Shown: piece after piece, positions 24,163 to 32,153 of the stretch
Position numbering within the stretch: position 1 is the stretch's first letter
How the letters are laid out: the number at the start of each line of letters is the position of its first letter
Assembly (NCBI GenBank): GCA_034096865.1
Contig: JAWQFJ010016647.1
Coordinates: 85,001-117,500 of the forward strand
Reading direction: 5' to 3'
Source: Theodoxus fluviatilis
Lineage: Eukaryota; Mollusca; Gastropoda; Cycloneritida; Neritidae
Length of the DNA: 32,500 nucleotides
Translations under genes and position numbers: made by a program
Notes under the pieces: generated by a model
Told to the model about the DNA's origin: nothing
Databases searched by the model: none
What the model saw: only the letters and a program-made list of their open reading frames with translations

Positions 24163-26760
24163 TCATCTGAATCCAACCACTGGTGCATAGTGGCACCGGG
24201 TGCTGTTGTCCAGATAAAGTGCGCACGATGTAGGCTGGTCCTTGATGAACTTGTATGGTTTGCGCTGGTCCACTGATTTCTTCGACTCCTCTGCAGCGGC
24301 CTTCTGTGCGACTTTTTGTTCCTCCACCATTGCAGGAGACACATAGGGGAATCTACCCCAGGAGAGTTTGTCCTGGTCGGGTGATGTGCCTTGCCCAAAT
24401 GTGTAGGTGTAAATATCCATCTGCAGAATCTGGGCAGCCGTGAATATTTCAACTTCTGTTCCCCACACTGAAGACCGTGGCATATTCGTGCGCAGAATGT
24501 ACTTACAGACGGGCTCCCGCCCAATGAATTGCTGGATCACTGAACCTGGGCCTGCCTTGGCAATCGCTTCTGTAATGACAGCTCTGACCATCAGGTGGTC
24601 TTCTTCGTCACCAGATATCAGGTAGGCCAACGCACGGAAGAGGCAGTTCCCATCCCCTTGCACCTTCCTGGTGACCAGAGTTTCAGTAATCTTGTGCCCA
24701 TTCACCTTCCAGCCGTACTTGATCTTCTGGGCGCTCAGGCCTCCCATTCTTTCACAGAGGACTCTCCTCTCAGCAACGGTCGTGCAGGGGTTGAAGGAGT
24801 ACTCAGTAGAATCTGTGCAGCCAATCACAATGCACATGTCCACATTCTCCTCGTCATCAAACTCCATACGTCCAGCAGGCCCAGGTGGGGGGATCACTTT
24901 GATCCAGTCGGCTTCCTTGGTGGCAACTTCTGTGCATGGAGCAAATGAGACCTTCTTGGAGCGCCTGGGTTTTGATGGGGCAGTTGCTTCACATTGGCCT
25001 TCTGTGCGCTCTGAGGTTTGAGAAGCAGTCGCCGATTCTTGTGATGAGAGGGGTGCCGAGTCTGGTGCAGATTCTTGAGAAAAGGCTGGAGCGGATTTCT
25101 CAGAAGAGGCAAACATTGAAGCAGGTCTCTTCTTGGGTTGACGTGATTTGTAGTTGGCTGGTGCGTCTGGAATGTCCAGATGGGGGAACTCTTCTTGTGG
25201 GTTGTGGTACAATTTCAGGTTGCTTGCATTCACCTGTCGGGCAAGTACCTTACCCTCTTCAGTCATCAGCGTGTATCTAGATTTCTTGGCATCCACAGAC
25301 GCGATTGTGTAAGGCCCCATGAAAAGGTAGTCCATTTTGCCACCCTTCCTTCCACTGTGCATCATGTTCCGCTTCATTACCTTGGTACCAATTTCAAGAG
25401 GCTTGCCTGCCTGGTGTCTTCTATCAAAATAGTCCTTCTGGACGCTCTGCTCCTTGGCAATGTTCTGGGACACAGTTTTGAACATTTCTTTACGCATGGC
25501 CTTTGCTGACTCGAAAATCTCCTCTTGGCTGACTTCCTCTTGTTCAGATTCAAGTTGCTTCTCCAGGTTGCGCGCCTCCTCTTCTGAGATGTCATCCCCC
25601 TCAGGTTTGTTGTGCAGTAGATCAACAGGCAGCGTCATCTTGCGTCCAAACATTATCTCAAAGGGAGATCTACCTGTTGCCCGTCTTCTGGACGCTCTGA
25701 AGGAGTAGGCTATGGCGTCAAGAAGTTTATACCAGTCACTGGGTTGGTCTTGGACTGATTTCCTCAGAGCTGTAAGGGTGCTGGCATTCTGGCGTTCACA
25801 AAGTCCATTGGCCTGTGGATGGTATGCCCCTGTGATACGGTGATGCAGGCCAGTAAGGCCATACAGACGGTCAGACACTGCATTGCAGAATTCTCTGCCC
25901 TGATCTGTGATGTGTATTTTGCTGGGGCCATACCTGCACATTAATGAGAAGAGGCAGTTTCCAACAGATTCAGCAGTTTTGTTCTTCAGGGCGAACAGTT
26001 CTACCCACTTGGAGAAGTAATCAATGGCAGTGAACACATACAGATGGCCTTCTGGACTCTCAGGGAAGGGGCCCATGAGATCGATGCCAATTTGCTGCCA
26101 CACTCCTTGAGGAACAGGGATGGGTTGCAGAGTCTGCTTTCCCTTCTCCAAATTGCTCACCTTGTTGCGCTGACACTCTGTACAGGATTTGATGTACTTC
26201 TTGACGTCTTGTGTGATACGCGGCCAAAAGTATCTGGTGGAGAGGTGATTTGCCACGGTGTTCCAACCCAGGTGGCCACCAAGCGCTTTTGATTCTTTGG
26301 ATGTGCCAATGCCACTGTGGATGCACTGGATGATGGTCAGCTGCTCCTTCGGGTCGGCCACTACCGCCAGATCCTTCCCACTCTTCTTGAACATCAACCT
26401 GTTTCCATTCAAGAAATACTTGTGGCGTGCTTGGAAAATGAATTTGTTCTTGGCCTTCCGGTCGCTGAAGGTGGGGAGGATACCATCAAGTAGGAACTTC
26501 CTTGTTTGCTCCACTCTGCGTGTCCATTCATCAGAAGGGAGGGGGGCCCTGATGGTGCCATTCCATTGTTTTCTACCATCATAGCACTTCTGGGTCTGGG
26601 TAGCCTGTTTGTCAAAGTCCTCCAAGGAATCATCGTCAGAAGTTACGTACTCTGAATCTCCTGTGTCCATCTGGTCGCTTGAAGAAGTAGACTGTGTAGA
26701 AGATGTTGTTGTTGAAACACTGGCCTTCTGTTTGCTGGAATCACTGGATATAGTCTCCAT
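24163..26760 (-). CDS. Ginger1 transposase: Gypsy-type integrase fused to OTU cysteine protease (865 aa)
   Basis: The protein should cut and join DNA at the element's inverted repeats in the nucleus. Residues 1-60 are Ser/Thr-rich and acidic. An integrase zinc finger follows, with H148, H163, C193 and C196. The catalytic core has D227 (in IGIDLMGPF), D286 (in ITDQGREF) and E322 (in GLCERQN), giving D-58-D-35-E spacing. A GPY motif lies at 482-484 (MGPYTI). Residues 530-620 are a low-complexity, Ser/Pro/Lys-rich linker. The OTU domain begins near 695, with D703 and C706 in GDGNCLFR and H857 in CHYAPVV. The ATG at 26760 is the first in-frame Met and there is no stop or intron. No reverse transcriptase or RNase H accompanies it, which argues against a Gypsy pol fragment. 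All catalytic residues are present, so the gene may be functional or recently so. The role of the OTU domain (deubiquitinase or self-processing) is unknown. Confidence 0.95.
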   Translation of the reverse strand: METISSDSSKQKASVSTTTSSTQSTSSSDQMDTGDSEYVTSDDDSLEDFDKQATQTQKCYDGRKQWNGTIRAPLPSDEWTRRVEQTRKFLLDGILPTFSDRKAKNKFIFQARHKYFLNGNRLMFKKSGKDLAVVADPKEQLTIIQCIHSGIGTSKESKALGGHLGWNTVANHLSTRYFWPRITQDVKKYIKSCTECQRNKVSNLEKGKQTLQPIPVPQGVWQQIGIDLMGPFPESPEGHLYVFTAIDYFSKWVELFALKNKTAESVGNCLFSLMCRYGPSKIHITDQGREFCNAVSDRLYGLTGLHHRITGAYHPQANGLCERQNASTLTALRKSVQDQPSDWYKLLDAIAYSFRASRRRATGRSPFEIMFGRKMTLPVDLLHNKPEGDDISEEEARNLEKQLESEQEEVSQEEIFESAKAMRKEMFKTVSQNIAKEQSVQKDYFDRRHQAGKPLEIGTKVMKRNMMHSGRKGGKMDYLFMGPYTIASVDAKKSRYTLMTEEGKVLARQVNASNLKLYHNPQEEFPHLDIPDAPANYKSRQPKKRPASMFASSEKSAPAFSQESAPDSAPLSSQESATASQTSERTEGQCEATAPSKPRRSKKVSFAPCTEVATKEADWIKVIPPPGPAGRMEFDDEENVDMCIVIGCTDSTEYSFNPCTTVAERRVLCERMGGLSAQKIKYGWKVNGHKITETLVTRKVQGDGNCLFRALAYLISGDEEDHLMVRAVITEAIAKAGPGSVIQQFIGREPVCKYILRTNMPRSSVWGTEVEIFTAAQILQMDIYTYTFGQGTSPDQDKLSWGRFPYVSPAMVEEQKVAQKAAAEESKKSVDQRKPYKFIKDQPTSCALYLDNSTRCHYAPVVGFR

Positions 26761-27300
26761 CTAGAAGGTTTGATGTACGCTGACGCGCTATTGCGCCACA
26801 AAGCGTGAAACTAGCCTGAGTAAACTGTTACGTGGAAATTCCGACAACCAGTGTCGTGAAGAAGCCTAAGGACCACTTGTCTCGGCTACCAACGTTGCAA
26901 AACAACCACGTGCAACGGGAAACTGGAAACCAGGGTTATGAACACTTGTCACTAACTTTTCCAGTACCTCCAGACTCCACTCCGACGTCTCGTGATGGTT
27001 CCTTACAAGGATGTTTATTCCAGGATATGGCAATAGCGTACAGCAACGGCGAGTGCGCTTCACAGCGACCACCCGTGACGCTCGGCTCCCTCAGCCGTAT
27101 TAGCTCTCTCAGCTTCTCACAAGCTATTTCGTGGCGCTCTCACTGGCGTTTTCTAACATGGACATTGCATATATAGTGCTTGCATGCGTTAGAGAGTATT
27201 TCCCATGGATCCCTTTCGCTTCCGCCCAAGAGATCCAATCAGACTGAATATCGAAATGCAAAATGTGTGACGTGATCAAAACTTACATCTTGGACAGAAC
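26761..27300 (-). promoter_or_regulatory. 5' leader and putative promoter of the Ginger1 transposase, LTR-like layout
   Basis: Upstream of the transposase ATG the minus strand carries a TATA-like box (CTATATATGC, plus-strand 27170-27176), a possible CCAAT-type element about 70-80 bp farther upstream, and an AATAAA hexamer (27014-27019) about 155 bp downstream of the TATA box but still 254 bp before the ATG. TATA followed at this distance by AATAAA is the arrangement of a retroviral-type U3-R-U5. I found no second copy of the region, so a real LTR is not shown. Promoter assignment rests on these motifs and position only. Confidence 0.45.
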
Positions 27301-27394
27301 AATGCCAGCCAGATGCCCCAGCCTGGCTACAGGAACGGGAGAGGAGCGGCGGCTATGGCAGCTGGGAGATAAGGGAAGGGAGGACAGGGGGGGG

Positions 27395-27404
<10 letters not shown>

Positions 27405-27440
<36 letters not shown>

Positions 27441-27560
27441 TTCTTTATTTACCCCTCTTTTCTGGAGAAGTTGCGGGTTCAACCCAATGTTTTTTAAAAT
27501 TTTAAATGCCAAAACCTGGAGGTTCAGCGCCAGCGGTTTTTATTGCACAACCTCAGCAAA
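27405..27560 (+). repeat. B-box-like repeat with 37-bp exact match to the edge of Gypsy (SINE-like fragment)
   Basis: Contains GTTGCGGGTTCAACCC (27470-27485), similar to a tRNA T-arm or RNA polymerase III B box, then 37 bp (27507-27543, starting TGCCAAAACCTGGAGG) that recur exactly and inverted at 30062-30098. The similarity covers about 80 bp in both. No A box is visible and a (GA)n tract precedes it. It may be a truncated tRNA-derived SINE or a captured leader of the Gypsy family. Confidence 0.5.
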
Positions 27561-27613
27561 GTGTGAGAAACTCTTCACAATCTGTTTAGAAAAAGTCGTA
27601 AACTAAAAAAAAA

Positions 27614-27645
<32 letters not shown>

Positions 27646-27931
27646 GTGTGCATGTGCGTGTGAGTGTGTGTGTGCGTGTGTGTGTGTATGTGTGTGCGCG
27701 CGCACGCGCGCGTGTGTGTGTGTCGGTGGGTGGGTATGGGGGGAGGTGTCTGTGTGTGTGCGTGCGTATGTATGTGTGCGTGCGTGTGTGAGCGCGCGTG
27801 TGTGTATGCGTGCGCGTGCGTGCGTGTGTATACGTGTGTGTGTGCGCGCGGGTGTGTGTGTGTGAGTGCGTGCGTGTGCGTGTGTCTGAGTGTGTGTGTC
27901 TGAGCGTGTGCATGCGTGCGTGCGTGCGTGC

Positions 27932-27979
<48 letters not shown>

Positions 27980-28065
27980 GAAGGAAAATGCAACAGAACA
28001 CTTGTTTGCCACAGGCGTGGGAAAACTCACGCGCTGGAGTACAGTGAGTTGTGGGCTAACGACCT
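27561..28065. repeat. (GT)n-rich tract inside the Ginger1 right flank
   Basis: An impure GT/GC alternating tract covers 27612-27977 with GTAT, GCGC and GGGT interruptions. Both strands give long meaningless open frames here. It lies between the transposase leader and the right inverted repeat. Confidence 0.8.
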
Positions 28066-28214
28066 TCTAGACGGTTCCGAAATATCCTGGTGGTTCCGAA
28101 AAATCCTGCCACCAGAGCCAGGATAAATCGGAATGGTTCCGAAATATCCTTTCCCCAGGGCCAGGATAAATCGGAATGGTTCCGATTTGTCCGGTTCCGA
28201 AATATCCTGCGACA
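28066..28214 (-). repeat. Right terminal inverted repeat of Ginger1
   Basis: About 149 bp. Read on the minus strand it begins TGTCGCAGGATATTTCGG and then carries several GGATATTTCGGAACC units separated by ATTCCGATTTATCCTGG spacers, ending near GTCTAGAAGG. It is followed on the plus strand by CCGG (28215-28218). Its unit order differs slightly from the left arm, suggesting unit gain or loss or sequence exchange since insertion. Confidence 0.92.
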
Positions 28215-28218
28215 CCGG
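28215..28218. other. Target-site duplication CCGG, right copy
   Basis: CCGG directly follows CGACA, the right terminus of the transposon. It matches the left copy at 19967-19970 and the CCGG specificity reported for Ginger1. Confidence 0.9.
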
Positions 28219-28565
28219 GCCAGCTTGGTGGTGCATCCCTTCTCAGCCCGTGGGTTGGAGAACCACAGTGCAGTGCCATCAGGAGAGGTGTGGTGATCAG
28301 CCTTGCGGTCGTAACCAGACTTTATTCCGTCCACGTTCCGCTGCAGGTGTGTCCTTGCGGACTTTCGCACTGCCTGCAGCGTACCCTGGAGCGGCTCCAC
28401 ACACTGGGGCACGTCACGGGGGGTATCCACCAATGGTCTGGTAACCACTGCAGAACTCTCAGTCTTGCTAGGGCCACTACGATGACTGCGGGGTCTTGTC
28501 TGTGAGGCACAGATGGCACAGCGCCGTCTTCCGCCTTCCGAGGTAACCAGCTGCTGGGTCGTCAT
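28219..28565 (-). pseudogene. Gypsy integrase remnant lacking the catalytic core
   Basis: In a second frame the minus strand reads CAICASQTRPRSHRSGP, which resembles the CxxC half of the integrase zinc finger. It is followed after a short stretch by the region that normally lies behind the core (LQGTLQAVRKSARTHLQ, GYDRKADHHTSPDGTALWFS, NPRAEKGCTTKLA). No D,D,E core is present. The frame runs into the Ginger1 right terminus at 28214, so residues after KLAR are transposon, not Pol. Confidence 0.78.
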
Positions 28566-29061
28566 GTAGCTGTCTTAGCGCTTCCTCCTGCATGGCTCTC
28601 GGCAGAACAGGGAGAAGGCGGCAGGTTTCTTCCTTCTTGTCCATCCATTTTCTGTACAGCGCTCCATCCGTCAGCTGCAGGGCATCCCACTGGATCCAGT
28701 ACGCCTTGTTGACAGGGCTGGCAACGGCGACCTTCCTCCAGGGTGGGCGAACAGGCTTGTCTTCCACCCAGCGGATGTTGGGTTGCAGGTCAGGGTCCTG
28801 TCTCTGTGCGGCTGCCAGAGGCGTCTCTTGAGTGGTGATCCGCCTCAACGCTCCCGAAGGCCGCGGTGAAGCATTTCCTTCACCCACAAGACCCTTCAAC
28901 TGCACGTGGTGCTCATCAATCAGCAGGAGGGACCGTCTCCAGTCTATCACGCAGCAATGCTCCTGCAGAAAATCTGTCCCCAGGATGACGTCATCTTCTA
29001 CATCGGCGATCACGATGGGGTGAGAAATAACAAGCTCACCGGCCTTTATCTTCACTGTCAC
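28477..29061 (-). pseudogene. Gypsy pol remnant: protease end, then directly the pre-integrase linker and HHCC start
   Basis: This frame begins in the protease (VKIKAGELVISHPIVIADV, VILGTDFLQEH) and passes within about 30 residues to a segment normally found after RNase H (TPLAAAQRQDPDLQPNIRWV, YWIQWDALQLTDGALYRKW), then to the start of the integrase zinc finger (LHDDPAAGYLGRRKT, with Tyr in the place of the second His). The reverse transcriptase and RNase H normally between these parts are absent, so a deletion of roughly 1.4 kb or more is inferred near 28850. Confidence 0.82.
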
Positions 29062-30037
29062 GACCGTGCACAGGGATCGGTCTGTTTCTGACGTCAGTGA
29101 GCACCATCGCCGATTCCTCCATCCTCTTGAAGGGGCACAGACCAGTCTTTATCACAGAAACGGTCGCTCCTGAGTCGATCAGCGCCTGGTAATGGTTGCC
29201 ATCGATGTGAACCTCGATCGATGGTCCTGCTCGGTCGACGCGCACGCTCTTGAGCCGGTGCAGGGTGGAGTTTTCCTGGGTGGTGGTGGCCTTCTCCTTC
29301 CTCTGTGGACAGTGGCGAGCAATGTGGCCTGTCTTATTGCAGTTGTAACACTTGATATGTCCACGCTGTCCCTCCCGACGAGAGGAAAGGTTTCTGATCT
29401 TTACCAAATACTCCTCCATCAGCTGTATTAACTTGGCAAGCAGGGCAAAGCTGTCACTGTTTGATTTCTCCTGGCTGTCGGTGGCTCTGATTCTCTGAAG
29501 CTGGGTCTCTTGCTCACGCTGGAAGATTGCTTCGACGCAAAGAACAGTGTTCACTGTCTCCCTCAGAGTGCTTAGAGCCAGTATCTGCACCTGACGTTTG
29601 ACTTTGTCGTCGACGAGGGCATCTATGAACTTATCTTGAGCCAGGTCGTCGATTCCTTCCCTGTTGCAGGTGAGGAAACTCCGCATCACCAGTTGCACGA
29701 TGTCAGCTGCTAGTTGAGGGAGAGACTCGCCCTCCTCGCTCTTTCTGGCGAAGAGCAGTGCCCGTGCCTGGTCCGAGTTCCAGATGACTTGAAATCTTTC
29801 ACTTAGAGCCTGTGCAAGGGCATTGTAGTCGTTTCTGTCTTCGGGTGGCAAGGTTTCGAGGACTGTCAGCACTTGTCCCGTCAGGCTGAGAATGAGAAAG
29901 TTGGCTTTCTCCTCCTCATTCCAGCCATTCATCTTTGCTACCACCTCGAACTGAATGTGGTACGCTTCCCACGATGCTTTGCCGTCGTACAGTTGCGGCC
30001 GTATCACTGTCGCAATGTCCGCAGTCGATGAATCCAT
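29036..30037 (-). CDS. gag: Gypsy Gag with zinc knuckle, fused in frame to the start of the aspartic protease
   Basis: Gag builds the particle and binds RNA; the protease cleaves the polyprotein. The first ATG is at 30037 and gives about 333 residues. The N-terminal two thirds is a retrotransposon Gag-type helical region (FLILSLTGQVLTVLETLPPE, ALSERFQVIW). One CCHC knuckle (CYNCNKTGHIARHC) spans residues about 230-243, and the protease motif LIDSGATVSVI follows at about 286-296. The frame ends at 29036 soon after the protease starts. The rest of the protease (DVILGTDFLQEH) continues in an overlapping frame, so a small indel near 29060 has broken it. Gag itself is uninterrupted despite extensive loss in pol. 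Confidence 0.87.
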   Translation of the reverse strand: MDSSTADIATVIRPQLYDGKASWEAYHIQFEVVAKMNGWNEEEKANFLILSLTGQVLTVLETLPPEDRNDYNALAQALSERFQVIWNSDQARALLFARKSEEGESLPQLAADIVQLVMRSFLTCNREGIDDLAQDKFIDALVDDKVKRQVQILALSTLRETVNTVLCVEAIFQREQETQLQRIRATDSQEKSNSDSFALLAKLIQLMEEYLVKIRNLSSRREGQRGHIKCYNCNKTGHIARHCPQRKEKATTTQENSTLHRLKSVRVDRAGPSIEVHIDGNHYQALIDSGATVSVIKTGLCPFKRMEESAMVLTDVRNRPIPVHGRDSEDKGR

Positions 30038-30061
30038 CGCATCGACACACACAGCAGATCG

Positions 30062-30145
30062 ATAAAAACCGCTGGCGCTGAACCTCCAGGTTTTGGCACA
30101 ACAACAAAAAAAGATCGGGTTCGAACCCGCAACCTCTCGAGAGAA
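30062..30145 (-). repeat. B-box-like repeat at the 5' edge of Gypsy, inverted copy of 27470-27543
   Basis: On the minus strand it reads GGTTGCGGGTTCGAACCC (plus-strand 30117-30134), a T-rich spacer, and the 37-bp block shared with 27507-27543, ending 24 bp before the gag ATG. A B-box-like GGTTCGAAC is present but no cloverleaf can be drawn, so it is not a tRNA gene. The 5' LTR would be expected around here but is absent. Confidence 0.5.
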
Positions 30146-30190
30146 CTATTGATGCATTCAACATACATCTTTGACGGTACTACTATTGAC

Positions 30191-30240
30191 CGCAATACCC
30201 CGCAATACCCCGCAATACCCACAAATATACCGCAATACCA
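30191..30240. repeat. 10-bp tandem repeat
   Basis: CGCAATACCC occurs three times in tandem at 30191-30220. After ACAAATATAC a variant unit CGCAATACCA follows, then CCAAATATG. Confidence 0.85.
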
Positions 30241-30261
30241 CCAAATATGCAACTCGTACTT

Positions 30262-30775
30262 GCGTCAAATCGCCGTAGTTTGATGTTTGCTTCGTCCAAA
30301 GAACATACGTTACATAGACATAAAGAAGCGTCACTCCGCGATTTTAAGCAAGACGAGATTTAGAGTTGCGTCCCTTGTTTTGGTTGGCTGGCAGGCGAAA
30401 TCAATGCTTGGAGCGATTATGCTCTAGCTACCTATTTTATGAGCCAGTGAGTCTCTCAAATTGACAATAAACTGATGACTGCTCTAGTGTTTAAACTGCC
30501 AAGACTTATCCGACAGGCAAATGAAGACAACGAGTTTAGATCTGATAGGTGGTCATTCAATGATCATAGTATACTATGTTTGGCCAGAAAACAACATTGA
30601 AACTGATGCGATGTTTCGATATCCTAATACGCTCAAAATACTTCTACTCAATTTTGAGACACATGGGTCGCCAAAAACCATACAAATTCAACTAAACTTT
30701 CGGACCGATACACAGAAGCGACCGCATCACGAAGGGACGTAACTCTCGGAAACAGTCAAACTACGGCGATCGCAT
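30262..30775. repeat. Small inverted repeat, possible MITE or foldback
   Basis: ATCGCCGTAGTTTGA (from about 30268) is inverted as TCAAACTACGGCGAT (ending about 30771). A second shared box, GAGTTGCGTCCCTT at about 30363 and AAGGGACGTAACTC at about 30732, is also inverted, but about 75 bp more lies between the boxes on the left. Direct flanking duplications are not obvious. Confidence 0.45.
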
Positions 30776-30804
30776 AGCGTAGCGTCTGTAAGCCCACGTT
30801 CACT

Positions 30805-30890
30805 TCGGCGTGACGTCACGTTCGGTACTTTCCGGCGGCGGCACTACTTCCGGGGACAGCATTCGATCGGAGAAGACGTGTGCAAATGGC
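30805..30890. promoter_or_regulatory. Possible CpG-rich promoter with CRE and ETS-like sites
   Basis: Within a CpG-rich stretch lie GTGACGTCAC (a CRE palindrome, near 30811) and ACTTCCGG and CTTTCCGG (ETS-like, 30826-30852). ATGGCG follows at 30886 but opens only a 35-codon frame with no convincing donor. No TATA box is visible. It could serve either strand. Confidence 0.3.
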
Positions 30891-31794
30891 GTTTGTTCAC
30901 ACAAAGCCTCGCAAAGACATCTTACCCAGTGCGAGTGGTTGTCACGCACGCACGTGCGCATCACTGGTGACGTACGTGATAATAAAAACTTAATTGAAAC
31001 TGCGTTTTTGCAAGAGCAACGTACATATTCAGTGCTTTTCTCGGCAATGGAATCCCATAGTTGACTAACTCCAGCCTTTTAACACTGAAATAAGCCAACA
31101 TCGCAATCACCGATACTTCTCGTATAGAATTTAGCAATTCAGTTAACCGAAGAAGTGAATTCAAATTTGCAGCTTGCGTAGTAGTGTAAATAATCAACTG
31201 AATGGATGATCTGGAAAACGGGCACGCATGATATAATATATATGCAGCTCAAAAATACGATTTACCGAGCATGACACACTCATAGCCACATACATTTACT
31301 TGCAAATTAATTGAATACGCAGTACTAACCTTCACTGGTAAGGACAACACTTTTGAAAGCTACTTTAAGTACTTGTCAACTTGGTGATTTGAATCTCACC
31401 CGCATGAATTCTCGCTCCCGGTATCTCCAGGGCAGAGTTTGTTCTAATACAAGTAACAGTGCTATAAACTCTCTGGAGTGGAGAGTGAGCGGGGAGCTAT
31501 ATATGGTGGAACGCGCGTCTTTAGTGCAGAGCGTTATCAAGCCGGGCAAAACGATAGATTAAATTAGTTCTGTACTGCTGCTAAAATTGACAACACTAAA
31601 ACGATTTGTTTACACGTGAATTACCCTAAACTTATTTATTATTCCACCATGAAGTTGTTTATTGAATTATATATACTTTTTCCTGTTCTCGATCTCAGAC
31701 GAGTGTCCAGTTTTCTAGTGAATAAGACGTGAAGTGGATACCAATTAAAATTAAACAGATTAAACACAGAACAGTCACAACTGCAGAGGCGTAC

Positions 31795-31796
<2 letters not shown>
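30891..31796. other. Unassigned AT-rich sequence
   Basis: No gene, repeat or mobile-element motif recognised. Confidence 0.4.

Positions 31797-31857
<61 letters not shown>
31797..31857. repeat. (AT)n tract bounded by an inverted ACGT pair
   Basis: About 60 bp of pure TA repeat, entered by GTACG and left by ACGTC, so the whole is self-complementary and can extrude as a cruciform. Confidence 0.92.
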
Positions 31858-31858
<1 letters not shown>

Positions 31859-32153
31859 GTCTTGTCATGACTGTAGGGTCGATCTCTCGCAGACTCCCGC
31901 TCATCACACAATAATTAATATATTATAACCCCCACCGAAATCATTCGTGTAGCTTAGCCTTATGTATGCAATAATGCATATCCGTTGCTTTACTCTTTAA
32001 CCCTGTAGCTATATCCATAGTCTGTCCGCGTTGTGAACAGCTGAAGGAATGAAAGAACGCCGAAAACGCTCTGTTCGGCACGGAGGCATGATAAATCTTC
32101 CAGTCCGTGTGATGCGGAGCTCCTAATTGCGATCTATCATAATAAAAACTCAC
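31858..32153 (-). other. Sequence downstream of the THAP exon
   Basis: Would be the first part of the intron after the GTGAGT donor. No acceptor plus coding exon could be recognised here. Confidence 0.35.

Larger units (their letters stand above)
19971..28214 (-). mobile_element. Ginger1 DNA transposon, complete ends, CCGG target duplication
   Basis: This is a cut-and-paste transposon whose transposase resembles a Gypsy integrase. Its ends are inverted copies of each other (about 19971-20115 and 28066-28214), both starting TGTCG, and CCGG lies directly outside each end (19967-19970 and 28215-28218). Published descriptions of Ginger1 give 40-270-bp inverted repeats, TGTNR termini, CCGG or CCGT target duplications, and OTU or Ulp1 protease domains; all that can be checked here agrees. 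The only intact gene is the minus-strand transposase. The span is 8244 bp, of which about 3.37 kb (20748 to about 24115) is later LINE insertion, leaving about 4.9 kb of original element. It sits inside the pol remnant of a minus-strand Gypsy element. The reading frame of that remnant is continuous across the CCGG if the insert and one CCGG copy are ignored, which supports the exact boundaries. Confidence 0.94.
18897..30037 (-). mobile_element. Ty3/Gypsy retrotransposon, deleted and interrupted by Ginger1
   Basis: On the minus strand the element runs gag-protease (30037-29036), pol remnants (29061-28219), the Ginger1 insertion (19971-28214), the Pol C-terminus (19966-19724), a 3' UTR, a polypurine tract and one LTR (18897-19408). 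No copy of the LTR occurs upstream of gag in the window, so the 5' LTR is absent. Reverse transcriptase, RNase H and the integrase core are gone. It cannot be autonomous. The 5' edge lies close to 30062, where a repeat shared with position 27507 begins. Confidence 0.88.

Noticed and set aside
24163..26760. Integrase-like frame as the missing pol of the surrounding Gypsy element
   Set aside because: It lacks RT and RNase H, ends in an OTU domain, has an intact core while the Gypsy remnant has its own broken integrase pieces, and lies between inverted repeats with CCGG copies.
28056..28214. Pol C-terminal extension reading RIFRNRTNRNH
   Set aside because: These residues are the translated right inverted repeat of Ginger1, not Gypsy protein.
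30111..30140. tRNA gene around GGGTTCGAACCC
   Set aside because: Only a T-arm-like palindrome is present; no acceptor stem, D-arm or anticodon arm can be formed around it.
30099..31000. A 5' LTR of the Gypsy element
   Set aside because: None of the LTR landmarks (TGTTGTGAAG, ACGATCTAGA, TATATAAGG, CCCCCGTACAACA on the minus strand) recurs here.
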